Source: Polyodon spathula (taxonomy: Eukaryota > Chordata > Actinopteri > Acipenseriformes > Polyodontidae). From it: 64,000 nucleotides of DNA. The stretch covers positions 3,346,914 through 3,410,913 of the forward strand of contig NC_054572.1 in NCBI RefSeq assembly GCF_017654505.1, read 5' to 3'. Shown here piece after piece: positions 12,593 to 25,086 of this stretch. Made by a program: the position numbers and the translations under genes. Position 1 is the stretch's first letter; each line of letters begins with the position of its first letter. The notes beneath the pieces are model-generated. The model searched no databases and was not told the origin of the DNA. It saw only the letters and a list, made by a program, of their open reading frames with translations.

Positions 12593-12650
<58 letters not shown>
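12593..12650. repeat. (TC)n microsatellite
   Basis: About 29 uninterrupted TC units. It is a polypurine-polypyrimidine tract and creates spurious Ser-Leu or Arg-Glu frames on both strands. Confidence 0.97.
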
Positions 12651-12655
<5 letters not shown>

Positions 12656-13675
12656 CTTTTCAAGGCTGCTATATACAGGGAAAAAGTTCAATTCTGTGGG
12701 TTGAGGATGAATCTGAAAACCCTGAACAATGTTTTCGGCTTTGTCCCCAAGCTTCATTACTTTACATAGACTCACACATACTGTATAGTTAAACACTAAG
12801 AAAGGGCTGATGGTTAATTCTTTGGCAAATACTACTTCACTGCATATATTAATTTTGATGGCAATTACACTTTAACACAAAGACACAGACAAAGCCTTGT
12901 TAAACTGTTTGCCTGATCTTATTAAATTGAGTTTCTTTAAGTGCTGTTGAACAAATACAGTTGCAACTTATTTCTAAATTGTGCTTTTAATTGAATGTCA
13001 GTGTTCAGGAATACAGCTCAATCTGTCTGGATCCTGTATGTGTCTGGCAATGAAATATCTGTCCATTTGTCAATCTGCCTGTACAGACATCACTGTATCT
13101 CTTTTAAACATGGTCAATTCAATGGATACCTCAGAAAATCAATGGAATTTAAAACAAGAAAATGAATTGTACAATATATGTATAAAACATAAGCAGATCG
13201 TTTGTGAACCAAGTAATATTCTATGTGTAATGGACTACAGGTCCCAAGATTCCTTTAATCCCAGAGGTCAGCTGATTAGTTGCAGCGGGAATTTTGGGGT
13301 ATATAAGGAATCTGGTTTAGAGTAAACGGTATAGGAGCTCAGTGTGAGAGTCAGGGGAGCGGTGACAAGACAGAACAAGAACAATTTTAAGGTCAATACA
13401 GAATCAAACAGGTGCAAGCTGGTTGCTGTGTTGGGAACCAAGTTGGTGGGTAAAAAGGCTTATGAACGAGGTAGAACAGGAAAGTGGAGATAAGTAAATG
13501 AAGAACAGTGTTTAATCTTGGGGGGAAAAACAGGATTAAATGCAAGAAAAGAACAGTGTGGAACTGGTTGTGAGTGAGACTGTCTCTAATCAACTCAAGT
13601 GCAGTGGAGCCGGTGTAGATGGTCTCTACAAAACAAAACGAGTACCTCTGTTTTTTTTTTTTCTTTTTAAATCTA
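12651..13675. other. No gene seen
   Basis: Unique-looking sequence. The 114-codon plus frame at 12981-13325 has no recognisable motif. A poly-T run at about 13650-13661 precedes the Tc1-type element end. Confidence 0.5.
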
Positions 13676-14180
13676 CAGTGTCTATAGAAATTTTTTCACA
13701 TTTGTTGTGTCAGTGCCTCAGAATTTCATATATTTAAATCTGGATTTTTTTCCCACTTACCTACACACCATACTCCACACTTTTAAGGGGAAAAGTTTTT
13801 ATTGAGAAAAAAATTATATATTAAAAATACAAAACTGAAAGATCATAATTGGATAAGTCTCCACCCCCCTGAGTTAATATTTGGTGGAAGCACCTTTGGC
13901 AGCAATTACAGCTGTGAGTCTGTTGGGATAGGTCTCTACCAACTTTGCACACCTAGATTTGGCAATATTTGACCATTGTTCTTTACAAAACTGTTCAAGT
14001 TCTATCAAATTCCTTGGGGAGTGTTGATGGACACATCCCTATAACATGATGCTGTCACCACCATGCTTCACAGTAGGGATAATGTTCTTTGGGTGATGCA
14101 GTGTGTTGGGTTTGCGCCAAACATAACGCTCTGCTTTTAGGCCAAAAAAATCCAGCTTTTTAAGGGTCTTCCAGTCCTGA
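13676..14180 (-). pseudogene. Tc1/mariner transposase, internally deleted
   Basis: On the minus strand a frame from about 14160 reads [12 protein letters not shown], then [14 protein letters not shown] and SIML followed by a stop codon where the family has Trp. After an internal deletion it resumes with PRNLIELEQFC, RCAKLVETYP and AAKGASTKY, ending at a normal stop (13874-13876). These are hallmarks of Tc1-type DD34E transposases. The first segment lies just after the usual second-Asp region. The deletion removes the part leading to the final Glu, so the protein is dead. The 3' non-coding part ends in cagtgtctatagaaatt next to a TA at 13674-13675, as expected for the terminal inverted repeat. 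The opposite terminus was not found. Confidence 0.85.
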
Positions 14181-16304
14181 GTTTATCAATTACAGATGAT
14201 GTTTCTCTGTACTTGTTGATTATGCTTCAGATACCACACCTTGAAAATCGAGTGATGGGAGCTTTTTCACTGAATGTTTTTCCTTCTTTAGGCAAGTCAA
14301 GGTTGTTACAATAGTAGAAAACACTAGTGGAGGCTTTGAGGAGATTGTTGCTGCTCATAATGCATCAGAGTAGAAAAATGCAGCAGAATGAAAGATTGTC
14401 TCCAGCTTTTCTCATTTGTCAAATAACTTTCAAACACATTACAGCACCTTATTATAGCTGTATTTGTTTCTAAGACCACTGGGATTATCTAAGCCACTGA
14501 ACTGAGGAATTCCATCAGACTTTGTAAAATAATCTGCAACCTGGGCCCTTGTCGTGCACAGGGGATCAATTAGGGTGACCTTGTGAGGAGTGGAGGACAC
14601 TTATCTTTGGGGAGAAGCTGGTGCAGCTGTGTCAGGAAACCTGGTGACATCTTACATTTGGCTAACGACCTTTAGAACACAAGAATAAACAAAAATAGCG
14701 GAAGATTAGAAGCAAAGTGCCTGCCAACACATCTCTGGAGATACTGAAGAGTGATGAAGGCTGTCTGTGTGGGTAATCCTCTGAACAGTACACCTCTTCA
14801 TTCTATACAACAAGGGGTAATAAACTTGCCCTTAAAAGAGAATGTCAATTCCCCTCTCACGTGATTGTTATATATCTCACACCTAATGAGAGATGACTAA
14901 ATTCTAATTTCACACTTAAACCTTTGAAAAACAACCCAAAAAGAAAAGTGAACCTTTTTATAGTTTATTGGTTGCGGTAAAATGGAAATGAAGTTGAAAC
15001 ACTTTTTTTTATTATTAATCAAATTATGTGCTGAGATAAAGTCAGCCTGCACACCCCCCCCCCCCCCCCCCCTCGAGATCATTACTTCCTTTCCCTCTCA
15101 TCCCAGAGGATAAGGAACTAAATTCAGGTTCAAGCCACGCTCTTGCCCATCTACATTTCCACTTGTTTTCTTCTTACATCAATATCTTTGAGTAAGGAGT
15201 AAGAAAAGTAAACCTGCCTGAGCACTTCTCCCCAGGCCCTGGCGGCGCCCCTACTATAGGCTATGGTCCCCTGTACATGACAAGCTTTATTCATCTTTTC
15301 TTACTTCATTTCTTTACTGCCTCTTCTATGCAGTACTGCCTGCTGCTGCACAATCTTACATTTATTATCATTAAATACCATTTTCAGCTTGAATGTCTAG
15401 GAGCTTAGTCTTTCTGAATCTCCTTGAATGATTCAGGCCTTTACAAGGCAATTCCTCTCATCTGCTCATTATAGCAAGCAACAATACATTTACATAGGCA
15501 GGTGATCTCGTCACCTAAGACATTACTGCATTCAAAGAGCAAGTATTTTATCAGTCAATGCAAACCCTATTTGTGGAGCTCAAACGAGAATGATTCCTAT
15601 TGTACAATTAAAACATTTCAACTTTTTTTTTTCCCGTGTATTAGTGAGTATGAAATTATTATGATTCCAAACCTTAGTTGCTGCTTCAGATCTTTTTCAT
15701 TGACATAGTGATGGTGCTGGAGACTCCCCTCCCCAAGCACAGGTTGAAGGGAGTCCACAAGACAATACAATGTTTTAATTAATATAGGCTTCCCTTATGA
15801 CATCACCCCTTTTTTCTGAACCTATCAGAAAAGACAATTACATAATGATGCAAGTTCAAGCCTCCTAGCAACCAATAGTATTGGTGAAAATGTGGGGTCC
15901 ACTTTTCTCTATCTCCAAGAGAACACCACTTCAAAATATCCTTTGATGTTTCACTCACAAGGCAATACAACTATAGTTGAAAAGGGAGGAAGAGAGAAGA
16001 ATAAAGGAGTAATCTTTTTGATTATTTTCTTTGAAGTTTAAACTGTAGGAAAGGAATGTTTAGCCAAGGGTGTCACTTCCTTAAGTTGTCGTAAAATTTA
16101 GGAACACTAAAGCTTTCCTGCCATCTGGCTGCTTCACTTAATATTGAAACCAAACTGCCTTCATACTAGCTGTCTATGTAACCTTGCTAATTTTTGAACT
16201 GTCTAGTTTCTCTAAAGTAAATGTTCATCCAACACCTATTAAATGGAAAGAAAGGCCGCCCCCTCCTCCCCCTTCCAACACAACACCTTTTAACCATTCA
16301 TAAA

Positions 16305-16308
<4 letters not shown>
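14181..16308. other. No gene seen
   Basis: Mostly unique-looking sequence. A 19-base poly-C run lies at 15054-15072. All frames are under 70 codons. The first 200 bases may be a rearranged continuation of the Tc1-type element. Confidence 0.5.
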
Positions 16309-16354
<46 letters not shown>

Positions 16355-16378
16355 ATATATATATATATATATATATAT
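16309..16378. repeat. (AT)n microsatellite
   Basis: AT dinucleotides with one short interruption (taatataata) near position 16349. Confidence 0.95.
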
Positions 16379-17349
16379 GGGCTGGCTTAAACCTTTCATG
16401 GTTCACACATCCCTCCACCTCCCCCAGTCACCACCCATTCAGTTACCTCAAGGTTAACCACAAAGGTTTTCCAGTCAAGGGATCTTTAAGTCAAGTGGGG
16501 TTAATATGGTACCATCCTCCATAACCATCAAGCACCTTTCACTGCACATTGTGTGACGCATTGGCAGTGCCAGGTTGATCCTCCTCCTCTCCTAAGACAT
16601 GCGGGACAATGATAAGGGATTTCTTTGGCACGTCTGCTTAAAAACGTGCCACATGTATTGTCTTTCCTTAGTCATTCAAACAGAAGCACCTTGCTCTCTT
16701 TCACGAATACACTTGAGCCCTCTTGGTTCTCAAGCCGTGTGTTTTTACAGTTTATTGTATTGCAGTGGGCAAACCCACTGATGTTTTTTATTGGACTGCT
16801 TTTAGCTGTTCTATTTTTATAAACAGTTTTTAATGTTGTTTTTTCAAATGTTACAATTAAAACAACATGTTATATCTCTTTTTTTAATTGCTGTTTTATT
16901 AAATTCTGTATCAGACCATATTAGATTTTTTGTGAAGCGCTTTAGATCCTTGTGATGTGTGTGTGTATTGTTGTAATGATGTTAAGAATATTATTCAGGT
17001 ACAAACTCTGTGTTAATATTAACAGTGCTGTATTGGTATAAACCAGCTTGCTGATTGTCAGATCGGAATACTGTGGGATTGTTTAGACCGTCTGGACATT
17101 TATAAAGTTATTAATAGAACATAAACTGTGCTTCATCACACAACTGATGGCTGACACACCTACTCAAAAAGCAAATCTTTTCTCTGGTGCAGAGCTTTTC
17201 AATACAACATATTTTAAAAACTTTTTTTTCAAATTTAATTTGAGTGGAGAGATACTGCAATTTTGAAGAGCTTTGTCACTCAGTCAGCATAAGAAAAGAA
17301 CAAATGGAACACCTTGAATAAATAAAGACATGTTTCCCCTTAGTTATTC
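16379..17349. other. No gene seen
   Basis: Unique-looking sequence. Frames of 60-65 codons at 16599-16822 overlap in different phases and have no motif. Confidence 0.5.
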
Positions 17350-17418
17350 TGCAATATCTATCTATATCTATATCTATATCTATATATCTATATCTATATC
17401 TATATATCTATCTATCTA

Positions 17419-17506
<88 letters not shown>

Positions 17507-17511
17507 TATAG

Positions 17512-17560
<49 letters not shown>
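17350..17560. repeat. Compound (TATC)n-(TA)n-(TG)n microsatellite
   Basis: Tatc/tatatc units (about 17350-17420) pass into pure TA (about 17421-17504) and then into TG (about 17517-17560). The 83-codon frame over it is pure low complexity. Confidence 0.97.
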
Positions 17561-17564
<4 letters not shown>

Positions 17565-20152
17565 TTTCATTCCAAAACTAAGTGCTCAGCAATTGGTTCT
17601 GCATGAATGTGTGTCTCACTGCCCAGTTTCTGAAAGTCAGAATGGAGTCTTGCCATCAAAATGAAAGTAACCAATTACTGTTTAATTACATCAAAAGGTG
17701 AACACTGGAACTTCTAAAAAACATATTTCTAATTTTAAACACGTTCTGGCAACTTTGCACCCTTTGCCGCTGATGAAGGATTAAGAAATATAATTATTTT
17801 AATGCTGGGATTGTGGGATCCTTTTTCATATCCGTCACGAGCTATTGGCTCAAACTGAGACAGAAAGCTTTGTTCTCAACTCGCGGTCTTCCGAACAAAC
17901 ACTGTAGTGTCTGCAGGCATAAATCAGCATTCAGTTCATACCAGTCCAATTCAATTTCTCACAAAATCTGTCAAACGTCGACTCTATTCCCTTCAATTTA
18001 GCAAGGCTTAACTGGATTTCACACAGATCACAGCTGGATCGTGCATGCAGCAGTTCCAATATGATGAAACTCCAGACATACAAGGAATTCATATCTTGAC
18101 ACTGAAACTCAAGAGTCACCTTTCTATTTTTTGTGTCCCCCAGTAAAGAAAATGTAATTTTAGCTTTTCTCTTATTTCTTTTTCTCCTGTCGCCTAGCAT
18201 TTGATTACAAAATATTGTACTTTAAATGAAACACCATGGCATGTGTGGCTTTGAACTCGGGTGCATGTCATGTACTCATTTATATGGCTTTATTTTCATC
18301 ATGCTGTCCTGTGATAGCATTGCACAACCCATTGCACAGGGTTACATTTTGGCAGAGTATTTATCTAAGATTAGTTGGCAGTAGTCAGAAAAAAAACCTT
18401 TTTACATCAAATAAGAACTTTCAATGGAAAGAAAAAGTACGTAAAGACTGGAATTGTTTATATTTCTTTAGTCTGCTGTAATGCATGTACTGCTTTGCTG
18501 ACTTTGTTGCTAAGAAACTGGCTGCCCCTCCCCATGGGGTACGGTGGGGGGGAGGACCCCCTCCTGTGCACCTACACACTTACTTTCAACTGCAAATGTT
18601 AATTGGTCACATTGTTACACATGACAAAACAAGCTTAGATTTTGCCAGGAGTTCTGGAAATTGAGCACAATCCGCATCCTGGGGATTTAATTGTACCCTG
18701 CATACATGCTCAGCGTGGTTGTAAAGGAAACAGTAAGGAAAATGACATTCTGTACTGTGGAAAACTTTACGTGGGATGCCTCTTCATGCACTGCACTCCC
18801 GTCCTAATGCATTACCTGGAACATGTGAATTATAATATGAAGCCAACGCTGGGGTGTAAACCGTGATTGAGTTTTGGAAGATGTTGTAGGGCTAAGTGCC
18901 CCAGCGCATAAGACAATGATGACAATAAGTCATGAGTGTGTTCTGAGCCCTACACAGTGTTCAGCATCGCTTCCACACTCACTGACACACTATAATGGGG
19001 TGATCACTACGAAGTGGGGTGCTTAATGTTCTATATAAGGAACTTTATCTCCTTCATAACCAGCACTACCATAATCAATTCAGATTAGGCAGTTCAGTCC
19101 ATCCCATTACTTTGACAGAAAGAAAAGGGAATGTTCTAAAGTTGTTTAAATATTGCAACAGTCTCACTTTGAAAGTGTAATGTTATGTTGGAAATCATTT
19201 TACACTGATACTTAAGCAGTATGTGCCACAGGTCTTATAGAATTATCAAAGACACTTAAAGCAATATAATTGTCATGCTAATATATTTTGATTGGTGCAT
19301 TAGAATAGCTAAATAAAATAAATCACTTTGGCAGATGCAGTCACTGAAGCATAGATTCAATATTTCATACCAAATTATCCTGATTTACAGAATGGTACTT
19401 CATGCATTCAAAGTCATTTACACACATGTGGCAAAGCTTGTGTTTGAAGGGATCCATTGTTTTCATATGGATAGACTAAATAAATACATTTCAAGGCTAG
19501 CTCCTGGCATTTGAAAAGCCTGCGTCAGGATCTGTGCTCCCCGAAACCAGTTGGGAGATTAATAGTGTATTACATTTCCATGTCATTATCAAAACGATTC
19601 CGCAAAAAAAAAAAAAAAAAAAAAAAATCTTTTAACCATGAATCTCCCTCTTGACAAAGTGTTATCAAAATCCTTTCTTGTTAACTCGGGAAAAAAACAT
19701 TTCTCTAAAATATAGCCAAATGTCCCGGAATACAAATGAAGCCTGACTCCCTATCAGGCATATTACTGTGGTATTAATTTATAAATTACAGCAGATCTGA
19801 AATGTTCTGTTTTTATACAAAATATATCAATAGGAATTGTATTTATTTATTTATTTAAAAAAATATATAATCTGTCATCTCATGCTTATTTAGTTAAAAT
19901 AAAAACTAGATTTTCCCTCTGTTATACCTTAGGGAAAATAAGGCAGTTTGTCATAATGTATGTTATAAAAAAAGCAGCTAATTTTATTAAAGGCTATGCC
20001 AATGTAACTCGGTCATGTACGTTTATTTTATAACAAGGTATGAAGCCTGTATTCATTACAATAAGTTGTTACTCATTGTTAATACTTTTCTAATTGTCTT
20101 GTAACATGCTTATAGATCTTTTATAAATGCATCCTGCATGCAAATGGATTTT
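17561..20152. other. No gene seen; poly-A at 19604-19627
   Basis: Unique-looking sequence with frames of at most 89 codons and no recognisable product. A 24-base poly-A run lies at 19604-19627, but I could not identify a retroposed element attached to it. Confidence 0.5.
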
Positions 20153-20156
20153 TTAA

Positions 20157-20797
20157 CTACCTAGATCTGTCACATGGGTCACTTTGACCTATACATTTTT
20201 AAACCACTTCAATATGAAAATGAAAGACATGCTATCAGATACAATCGAAAAGTTTTCTTCATGAACATCACATCTAACATTTGCATCGCAGAAACACTGT
20301 ATTTAAATAGAAGATTAAATATTTCCTTCTGATATATTCCCAGTTGCATTTCTGGAACAAAACAAAGGATTGTTGTCTCCCAGGTACATTGAAAAAATAA
20401 GCAACTAGGCTTTCACTGAGTTGGCATCTTGACAAATCCACAATTATAGCAATCTCTGTCTCATAGTCAGTCTACAAACAAAGAAAGGCTTTAAAGAAAA
20501 AAATAAAAAAATTCTTGTGTGTTGCATTTACAAAAAAAATAGAATATCTTACATTATTTAAAAAAAAAAAAAAGACATGTATTGTAATGCCTGGGTCACA
20601 TTGACCCGCGTGGCGGTTCTAGGTAGAACTGTTTATAACTTTATTATTTTTGCGATTCTGGCTATCAAACGCCTTCAGGATATTAAATTCATATATTTAG
20701 GAAAACTCAAAACCGAACATACACATATGATTTACAAGGGAAGAGTAATATTTTAAATGCAAAATGGGTCAAACTGACCCGCATGGTGGATCTAGGG
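20157..20797. mobile_element. piggyBac-like non-autonomous element
   Basis: TTAA flanks both edges (20153-20156 and 20798-20801). The ends are inverted: left CTACCTAGATCTGTC, right (complement) CCCTAGATCCACCATG. Both are followed by a GGGTCA-nnn-TGACCY palindrome and then an ATTTTTAAA or CATTTAAA-like stretch. A third end-like copy, also with GGGTCA...TGACCC and CTACCTAGA, sits at 20587-20626 in the same orientation as the right end. No transposase frame is present. The shared ends and TTAA fit piggyBac; the inner part could contain a second, nested element. Confidence 0.65.
20587..20626. repeat. Extra internal piggyBac-like terminus
   Basis: The complement reads CTACCTAGAACCGCC followed by GGGTCAATGTGACCC, matching the left terminus of the surrounding element better than the outer right terminus does. 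No TTAA abuts it. It may be the original right end of a shorter element or a duplicated terminus. Confidence 0.55.
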
Positions 20798-21029
20798 TTA
20801 AACTAAAGTTGGGGCTGTTGAGTTTTCTTTTCTTTGCTTTGAGTAAACTCAAGAAGTACTGAAATCAGAGCAGATGCACAAATGTGCCCTTTGTGTCCTC
20901 TTGTGCAATGATCTTGGAAGAAGGACTGGAAGTTAATTACTGTAATGAAAACACTACCTCATCCTTTAGACACTAATAAGCACTGTACACACCTTGTATG
21001 TGTGTGGGGGCAAAAGTCACTAACATTTT

Positions 21030-21325
21030 CAGAGTTAGTTTTAATGCGGGATGGTTGCTGCCTGTCTGTAGTTATACAAGGACAGACACGTTGCTGCTGT
21101 TTTCAGTGTTAGTTTTAATGCAGGATAGTTGTTGCCTGTCTGTGGGTATACAAGGACAGACACTTTGCTGTTGTTTTCAGTGTTAGTTTTAATGCTGGAT
21201 GGTTGCTGCCTGTGTATGCTTGTGCAAGGATAGACACGTTGCTGCTGTTTTCAGTGTTAGTTTTAATGCAGGATGGTTGTTGCCTGTCTGTGGTTATACA
21301 AGGACAGACACTTTGTTGCTGATAC
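21030..21325. repeat. 74-bp minisatellite, 4 copies
   Basis: Units begin at 21030, 21104, 21178 and 21252, each starting cag-g/t-gttagttttaatgc and containing caaggacagacac or a one-base variant. Divergence between copies is visible but modest. Confidence 0.95.
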
Positions 21326-22243
21326 ACTTCACTTCACCGGGGCCCTTATCTCAGTCTCAAAGAATTAGTATGCTGTGTGCAGACAGATCTGTTCAGTTTG
21401 CGGAGCAATAATGTTCAATCAAGCAGTTGTGGCGTTGTCTGTGCGTTCTGGTGACCCAGTTCATTTCGGTGATCTTTACGAATGGATGCCCTTTGTGCTG
21501 CAGAGGCGTTTTTTTGACATTGTATGTTTTTATGTTTTTATTTACCAAATGATTCCATGAAGATAGAGTGGAACAGTAACCCTTATTAAAGAGAATCAAA
21601 CTGTTCTGATTTAAGCAGGTAACAATCCCAACTGGGACAGGACCAGGTGGAATAATTCCACTTTAAATAGCATCTCTTTTATTGAGAGTATTATTTCAGT
21701 CAACCCACTGACTTTGAGTTTAGGAATTAAGTTAAGGATTTGGGGTAATGCTGTGATTTAGGTTAAGTTTGTGCTCTAAATAGAAAACAGATAGCCTTGT
21801 ATTGCACTTAGGGTTACCACATGACTTCATGTACACTAGGACAGTCTGGGACAGTTTAGGCTTTTCAACTCACCCCAGTGCATTCTGGTATGTGTAGTCC
21901 TGCTGTGAAATGTACCAGAATACACTGTGATGGGAGTTGAACTCCAAAACTTCCCTAATGTACATGGAGTCATATGAAACCCTAATTGCGCTGAAACAAT
22001 TTATTTTTTAACCTATGTAAAAGTACTTTTATAAAATAGCATATTGTAGAATGTTGTGCAAGAGGCAGAAAACAGGAGATGCCTGTTTCTTTTAATGCTT
22101 TTATTGAGCACGCTCTTCTCAAGACACACAGCTCTGTCAGGTTCTCAGCTTTCAAGAGCAGTGACACAGCATGCCAGGCACAGCCCTTTTTCTTACTTTA
22201 GCTTCACCTCCGTAGGTAAATCAGGGGCAGAGTTTACACACAT
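21326..22243. other. No gene seen
   Basis: Unique-looking sequence with only short frames (about 70 codons or fewer). Confidence 0.5.
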
Positions 22244-22306
22244 ATCTGTGTGTGCTCCCATTGGTCCTCGGCCGCACACTTCGGACCAATGGGAGCACAC
22301 ACAGAT
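22244..22306. repeat. 24-bp perfect inverted repeat
   Basis: Arms at 22244-22267 and 22283-22306 are exact reverse complements around a 15-base, GC-rich loop. Each arm contains a CCAAT/ATTGG core. The structure could extrude as a cruciform or fold as an RNA hairpin. Confidence 0.95.
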
Positions 22307-22340
22307 GGGGCCAATCACTGGGGAGACATAAATACGCACA
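22283..22340 (+). promoter_or_regulatory. Promoter-like cluster: two CCAAT boxes and a TATA-like box
   Basis: CCAAT occurs at about 22287 and again at about 22313, followed by cataaatac at about 22327. This order and spacing resemble a polymerase II promoter, as in an LTR U3 region. No downstream gene or LTR end was found, so function is only inferred. Confidence 0.35.
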
Positions 22341-23229
22341 AGCAGGCTAGAATCACACACAGAGCGGCGGGAAATACACAGCGAGATTCACAATAGAAAC
22401 AACAGGAATACAGGGAAGAACACACAAATGCACAGATCGTTACATTATATTTTTGCTCTTCTAGTAAAGTTGTTTGTTTTTGATGCACAATATGTATACT
22501 GTCTTGTTATATTGTTTTTTGATACACAGTAAATGCATTGATTTCATTATGGATCCATGCCCAACCCAGATGTGTTCACTCATTTTGAATTAACCCTCTA
22601 CTGCAGCGTTTCTCAAACTAGGGACCCAAAAGAGGGTCACATGGCTATTGTAAGGGGGTTGCGTGATCACAGAATATTGTCATAACCTTCAAATCCTTAG
22701 CATTTCATTACAATGCGTATTCACGTATCCCTAACAGTAAAAGATGTATTATGAAGCCAGCCCTCCCGCAGTGTTTTACTGGTCAGCAAATTAATTTTAT
22801 TTTGTTTTTGTTTTACTCGAATAGAGCTAAACCAGAAACGCACAGCCCTTAACAGCATTGCCTCTCCCTGCCCACCACACATGGCAAGTTTGAGTGACAA
22901 CTTTCGAAACAAATGTTTGGTGGGAAGGTGAGTGGAAGTGAACCATCTGTATAAAAATCAAATGTGTTATAAAAGTAGTTTGTTTACTAGAAACCCTATC
23001 AAACCCATATTTTGGTCCGTAGGTTTTCTTAAGCTGCACTGTCCACGACACAGACTAGTATAGTTACAAATAAAATGCAGAAAATGTTTGTCATTAGCAG
23101 TCTATTAATGCTTGCTTTTGGTTTGGTACATTAAATGCAATCATTTCTTTACCCGGTTTTTCCAAACTAACATGTAAATGTGTGGTTGTTTTGCTTAATA
23201 TCTTCTTTTAAAGTTACATTAAAACCCAT
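22307..23229. other. No gene seen; possible hAT-type end near 22604
   Basis: At 22604, cagcgtttctcaaactaggg resembles the end of hAT-family elements (CAGNGTTTCTCAA). It is followed by an agagggtcac stretch like those in such elements. No matching opposite end was located nearby. The rest appears unique. Confidence 0.4.
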
Positions 23230-24580
23230 TAAGATAAGCAAGTTTATAAAAGTGCGTTTTTAGTCTTGTCTTGAAAACTGTAATGGTCGCAGTTTCCCTG
23301 ACAAACAAAGGCAGAGCATCCCATAATTTAGGAGCACTACAAGAAAAAGCCATACTTCTTATGATCTCAGAGTGAGGTTTGGAAGAGTCATTAACTCCTG
23401 CAAATAACTAGGTGCTAATCCATTCAGGGCCTTGTAAGTTAACAGCAAAACTTTAAAATCAGTTCTAAACTGCACAGGGAGCCGGTGTAAAGATGCCCTA
23501 ACAAGGGTAATATGTTCACTTTTCCTGGTTTTAGTCAGAATTCTAGCTACGGTATTCTGAACAAGCTGCAAGCGGGATACCACACGTTCTGGGACACCAG
23601 CAAAAAGTGCATTACAGTAATCAATTCTAGATGAAACAAAGGTATGCATTAATCTCTAGGCATCAGATTCAAATAATAATTGGTCTAAATTTGTCTATAT
23701 TTCTCAAATGGTTAAAAGATACTTTAGTAACTTCCCTAATATCAGTCTCAAATGAGAGATCAGGATAAAAAATGACCCCCAAACTCTTAATTTCTAGTTT
23801 AAGTTTTGATGAGAGACTGCAAGGGTCAAGCTCATGTAATCCCACATTTCCTTTTAGTTGGTTCTGTGCATAATCTCTGTTTTATCTGAATTCAACATTA
23901 AAAAATTCTGTGTCATCCAATGCTTGATGTCTGTAAGGCTAGTAGCTAATATCACCCAGGCAGAAGAAATTCCTGGCTTTAGGGACAAATATAGATGAAT
24001 ATCATCAGCATAGCAATGGAAGTTCACTCTGTGTCTTTGGATAATGTCACCTAACGGTAGCATATATAACGAAAACAGCAAGGGACCTAGAATGACCCCC
24101 CCCCCCCCCCCCGTAGAGACAAAGTGAAACCTATCAGAAAGATTTGAAGCAGGATAGGATAAGGCCAGACAGTCCCACTGTGCTTTCAGGATGATTCAGT
24201 AGGATGGAATGGTCTACACTGTCAAAGGCAACACTTAGATCTAGAAGAATTAAAACTGATGGAAGCCTGATTCAGAGCTTATCAGCAGATCGTTCACAAT
24301 TCTCTCTAGAAACTCATCTCAGAATGCTAGGTTTGAGATTGACCTATAGTTATTGAGGACCAAATTGTCCAAATTGTGTTTCTTAACCACAGGCTTTACC
24401 ACAGCAACCTTAAGAGCTGAGGGAACTGTACCAGAGGAAAAGGAACCATTCATAATGTTTAAAATGTGGGTATTAATAAAACCAAGAACATCTTTGAATA
24501 TTTTTGTAGGAATAGGATCAAGAGAGCATGTAGTAACTCTCATATGTTGAACTAGCTGTCAGTTCCTGCAAGGTAATCAA
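23230..24580 (-). pseudogene. L2-type LINE reverse transcriptase, decayed
   Basis: Minus-strand fragments appear in the correct order. At 24319-24543: CSLDPIPTKIFKDVL, SGTVPSALKVAVVKP and NYRSISNLAF. About 24197-24247: LDLSVAFDSVDHSILL, carrying the first catalytic Asp. Then LGPLLFSLYMLPLG and YADD (24001-24012), the second catalytic site. At 23359-23649: SRIDYCNALFAGVP, LQLVQNTVARILT and YKALNGLAPSYL. This is the C-terminal half of an L2-clade (CR1/L2 group) ORF2. A deletion follows NYRSIS, several frameshifts and stops separate the pieces, and a poly-C run (24096-24112) interrupts the frame before LGPLL. The endonuclease is absent (5' truncated), as is usual for LINEs. Confidence 0.88.
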
Positions 24581-24610
24581 AGAAAAAAAAAAAAAAAAAC
24601 ATAGTAGCCT

Positions 24611-24885
24611 TGTCACAAAGACGGCTGTAGTGGGTGACGTCAGAGCAGAACCAGGAAACAACACAGAATAAACAGAGAGGTGGAGTGGAAGTTCTTACTT
24701 TAACTATTACTATGATTATTACCTCCGTCTCCAATCCCGTTCTCCACTCACCAAACACACAACCCCGAGTGAGTGAAAACATGCTGCTTTTATGCAGCTG
24801 TACTGAGACTTGATTGCTAATCAATCATTCAATTTGAGTCTCGGTATAACTGCACGTGAATTAATAATGTGCAATTAAAAGGGAC
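24611..24885 (-). mobile_element. LTR-like repeat, subfamily shared with 60.0 kb
   Basis: On the minus strand it would end CTTTGTGACA at 24611. The box CATAAAAG lies at 24787-24794. Upstream, arms at 24799-24810 and 24837-24848 form a 12-bp inverted repeat with two mismatches. The stretch around 24785-24860 is closely similar to 60201-60280. The upstream boundary is uncertain and no AATAAA was found on this strand. The poly-A run just to its left (about 24583-24599) is separate. Confidence 0.5.
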
Positions 24886-25086
24886 TATTAAGGGAAGGAT
24901 TAATTAATTTATCTAGGGTAGCAAAAATAAATCTAGAATTGTTTGTATTTCTCTAGTCACATTCAGCTTTTTAAATCAGAGTTAATGTCACGCAGCAATT
25001 AACGTTGGCATTAAAGTATTTATTTTACTCTAAATTATTGCTAATTTGCTAATTGCTAATTGCTTTATTGCTATTTATTTTAACAC

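Noticed and set aside
12265..12663. 132-codon minus frame
   Set aside because: Made of Arg-Glu and Tyr-Ile runs from TC and TA microsatellites.
15054..15072. Poly-C runs here and at 24096, 33191, 48390 and 63241 as biological signals
   Set aside because: Long C or G homopolymers are often mis-sized by sequencing. I list them but draw no functional conclusion.
17330..17581. 83-codon plus frame
   Set aside because: Pure Ile-Tyr and Val-Cys translation of a TATC/TA/TG repeat.
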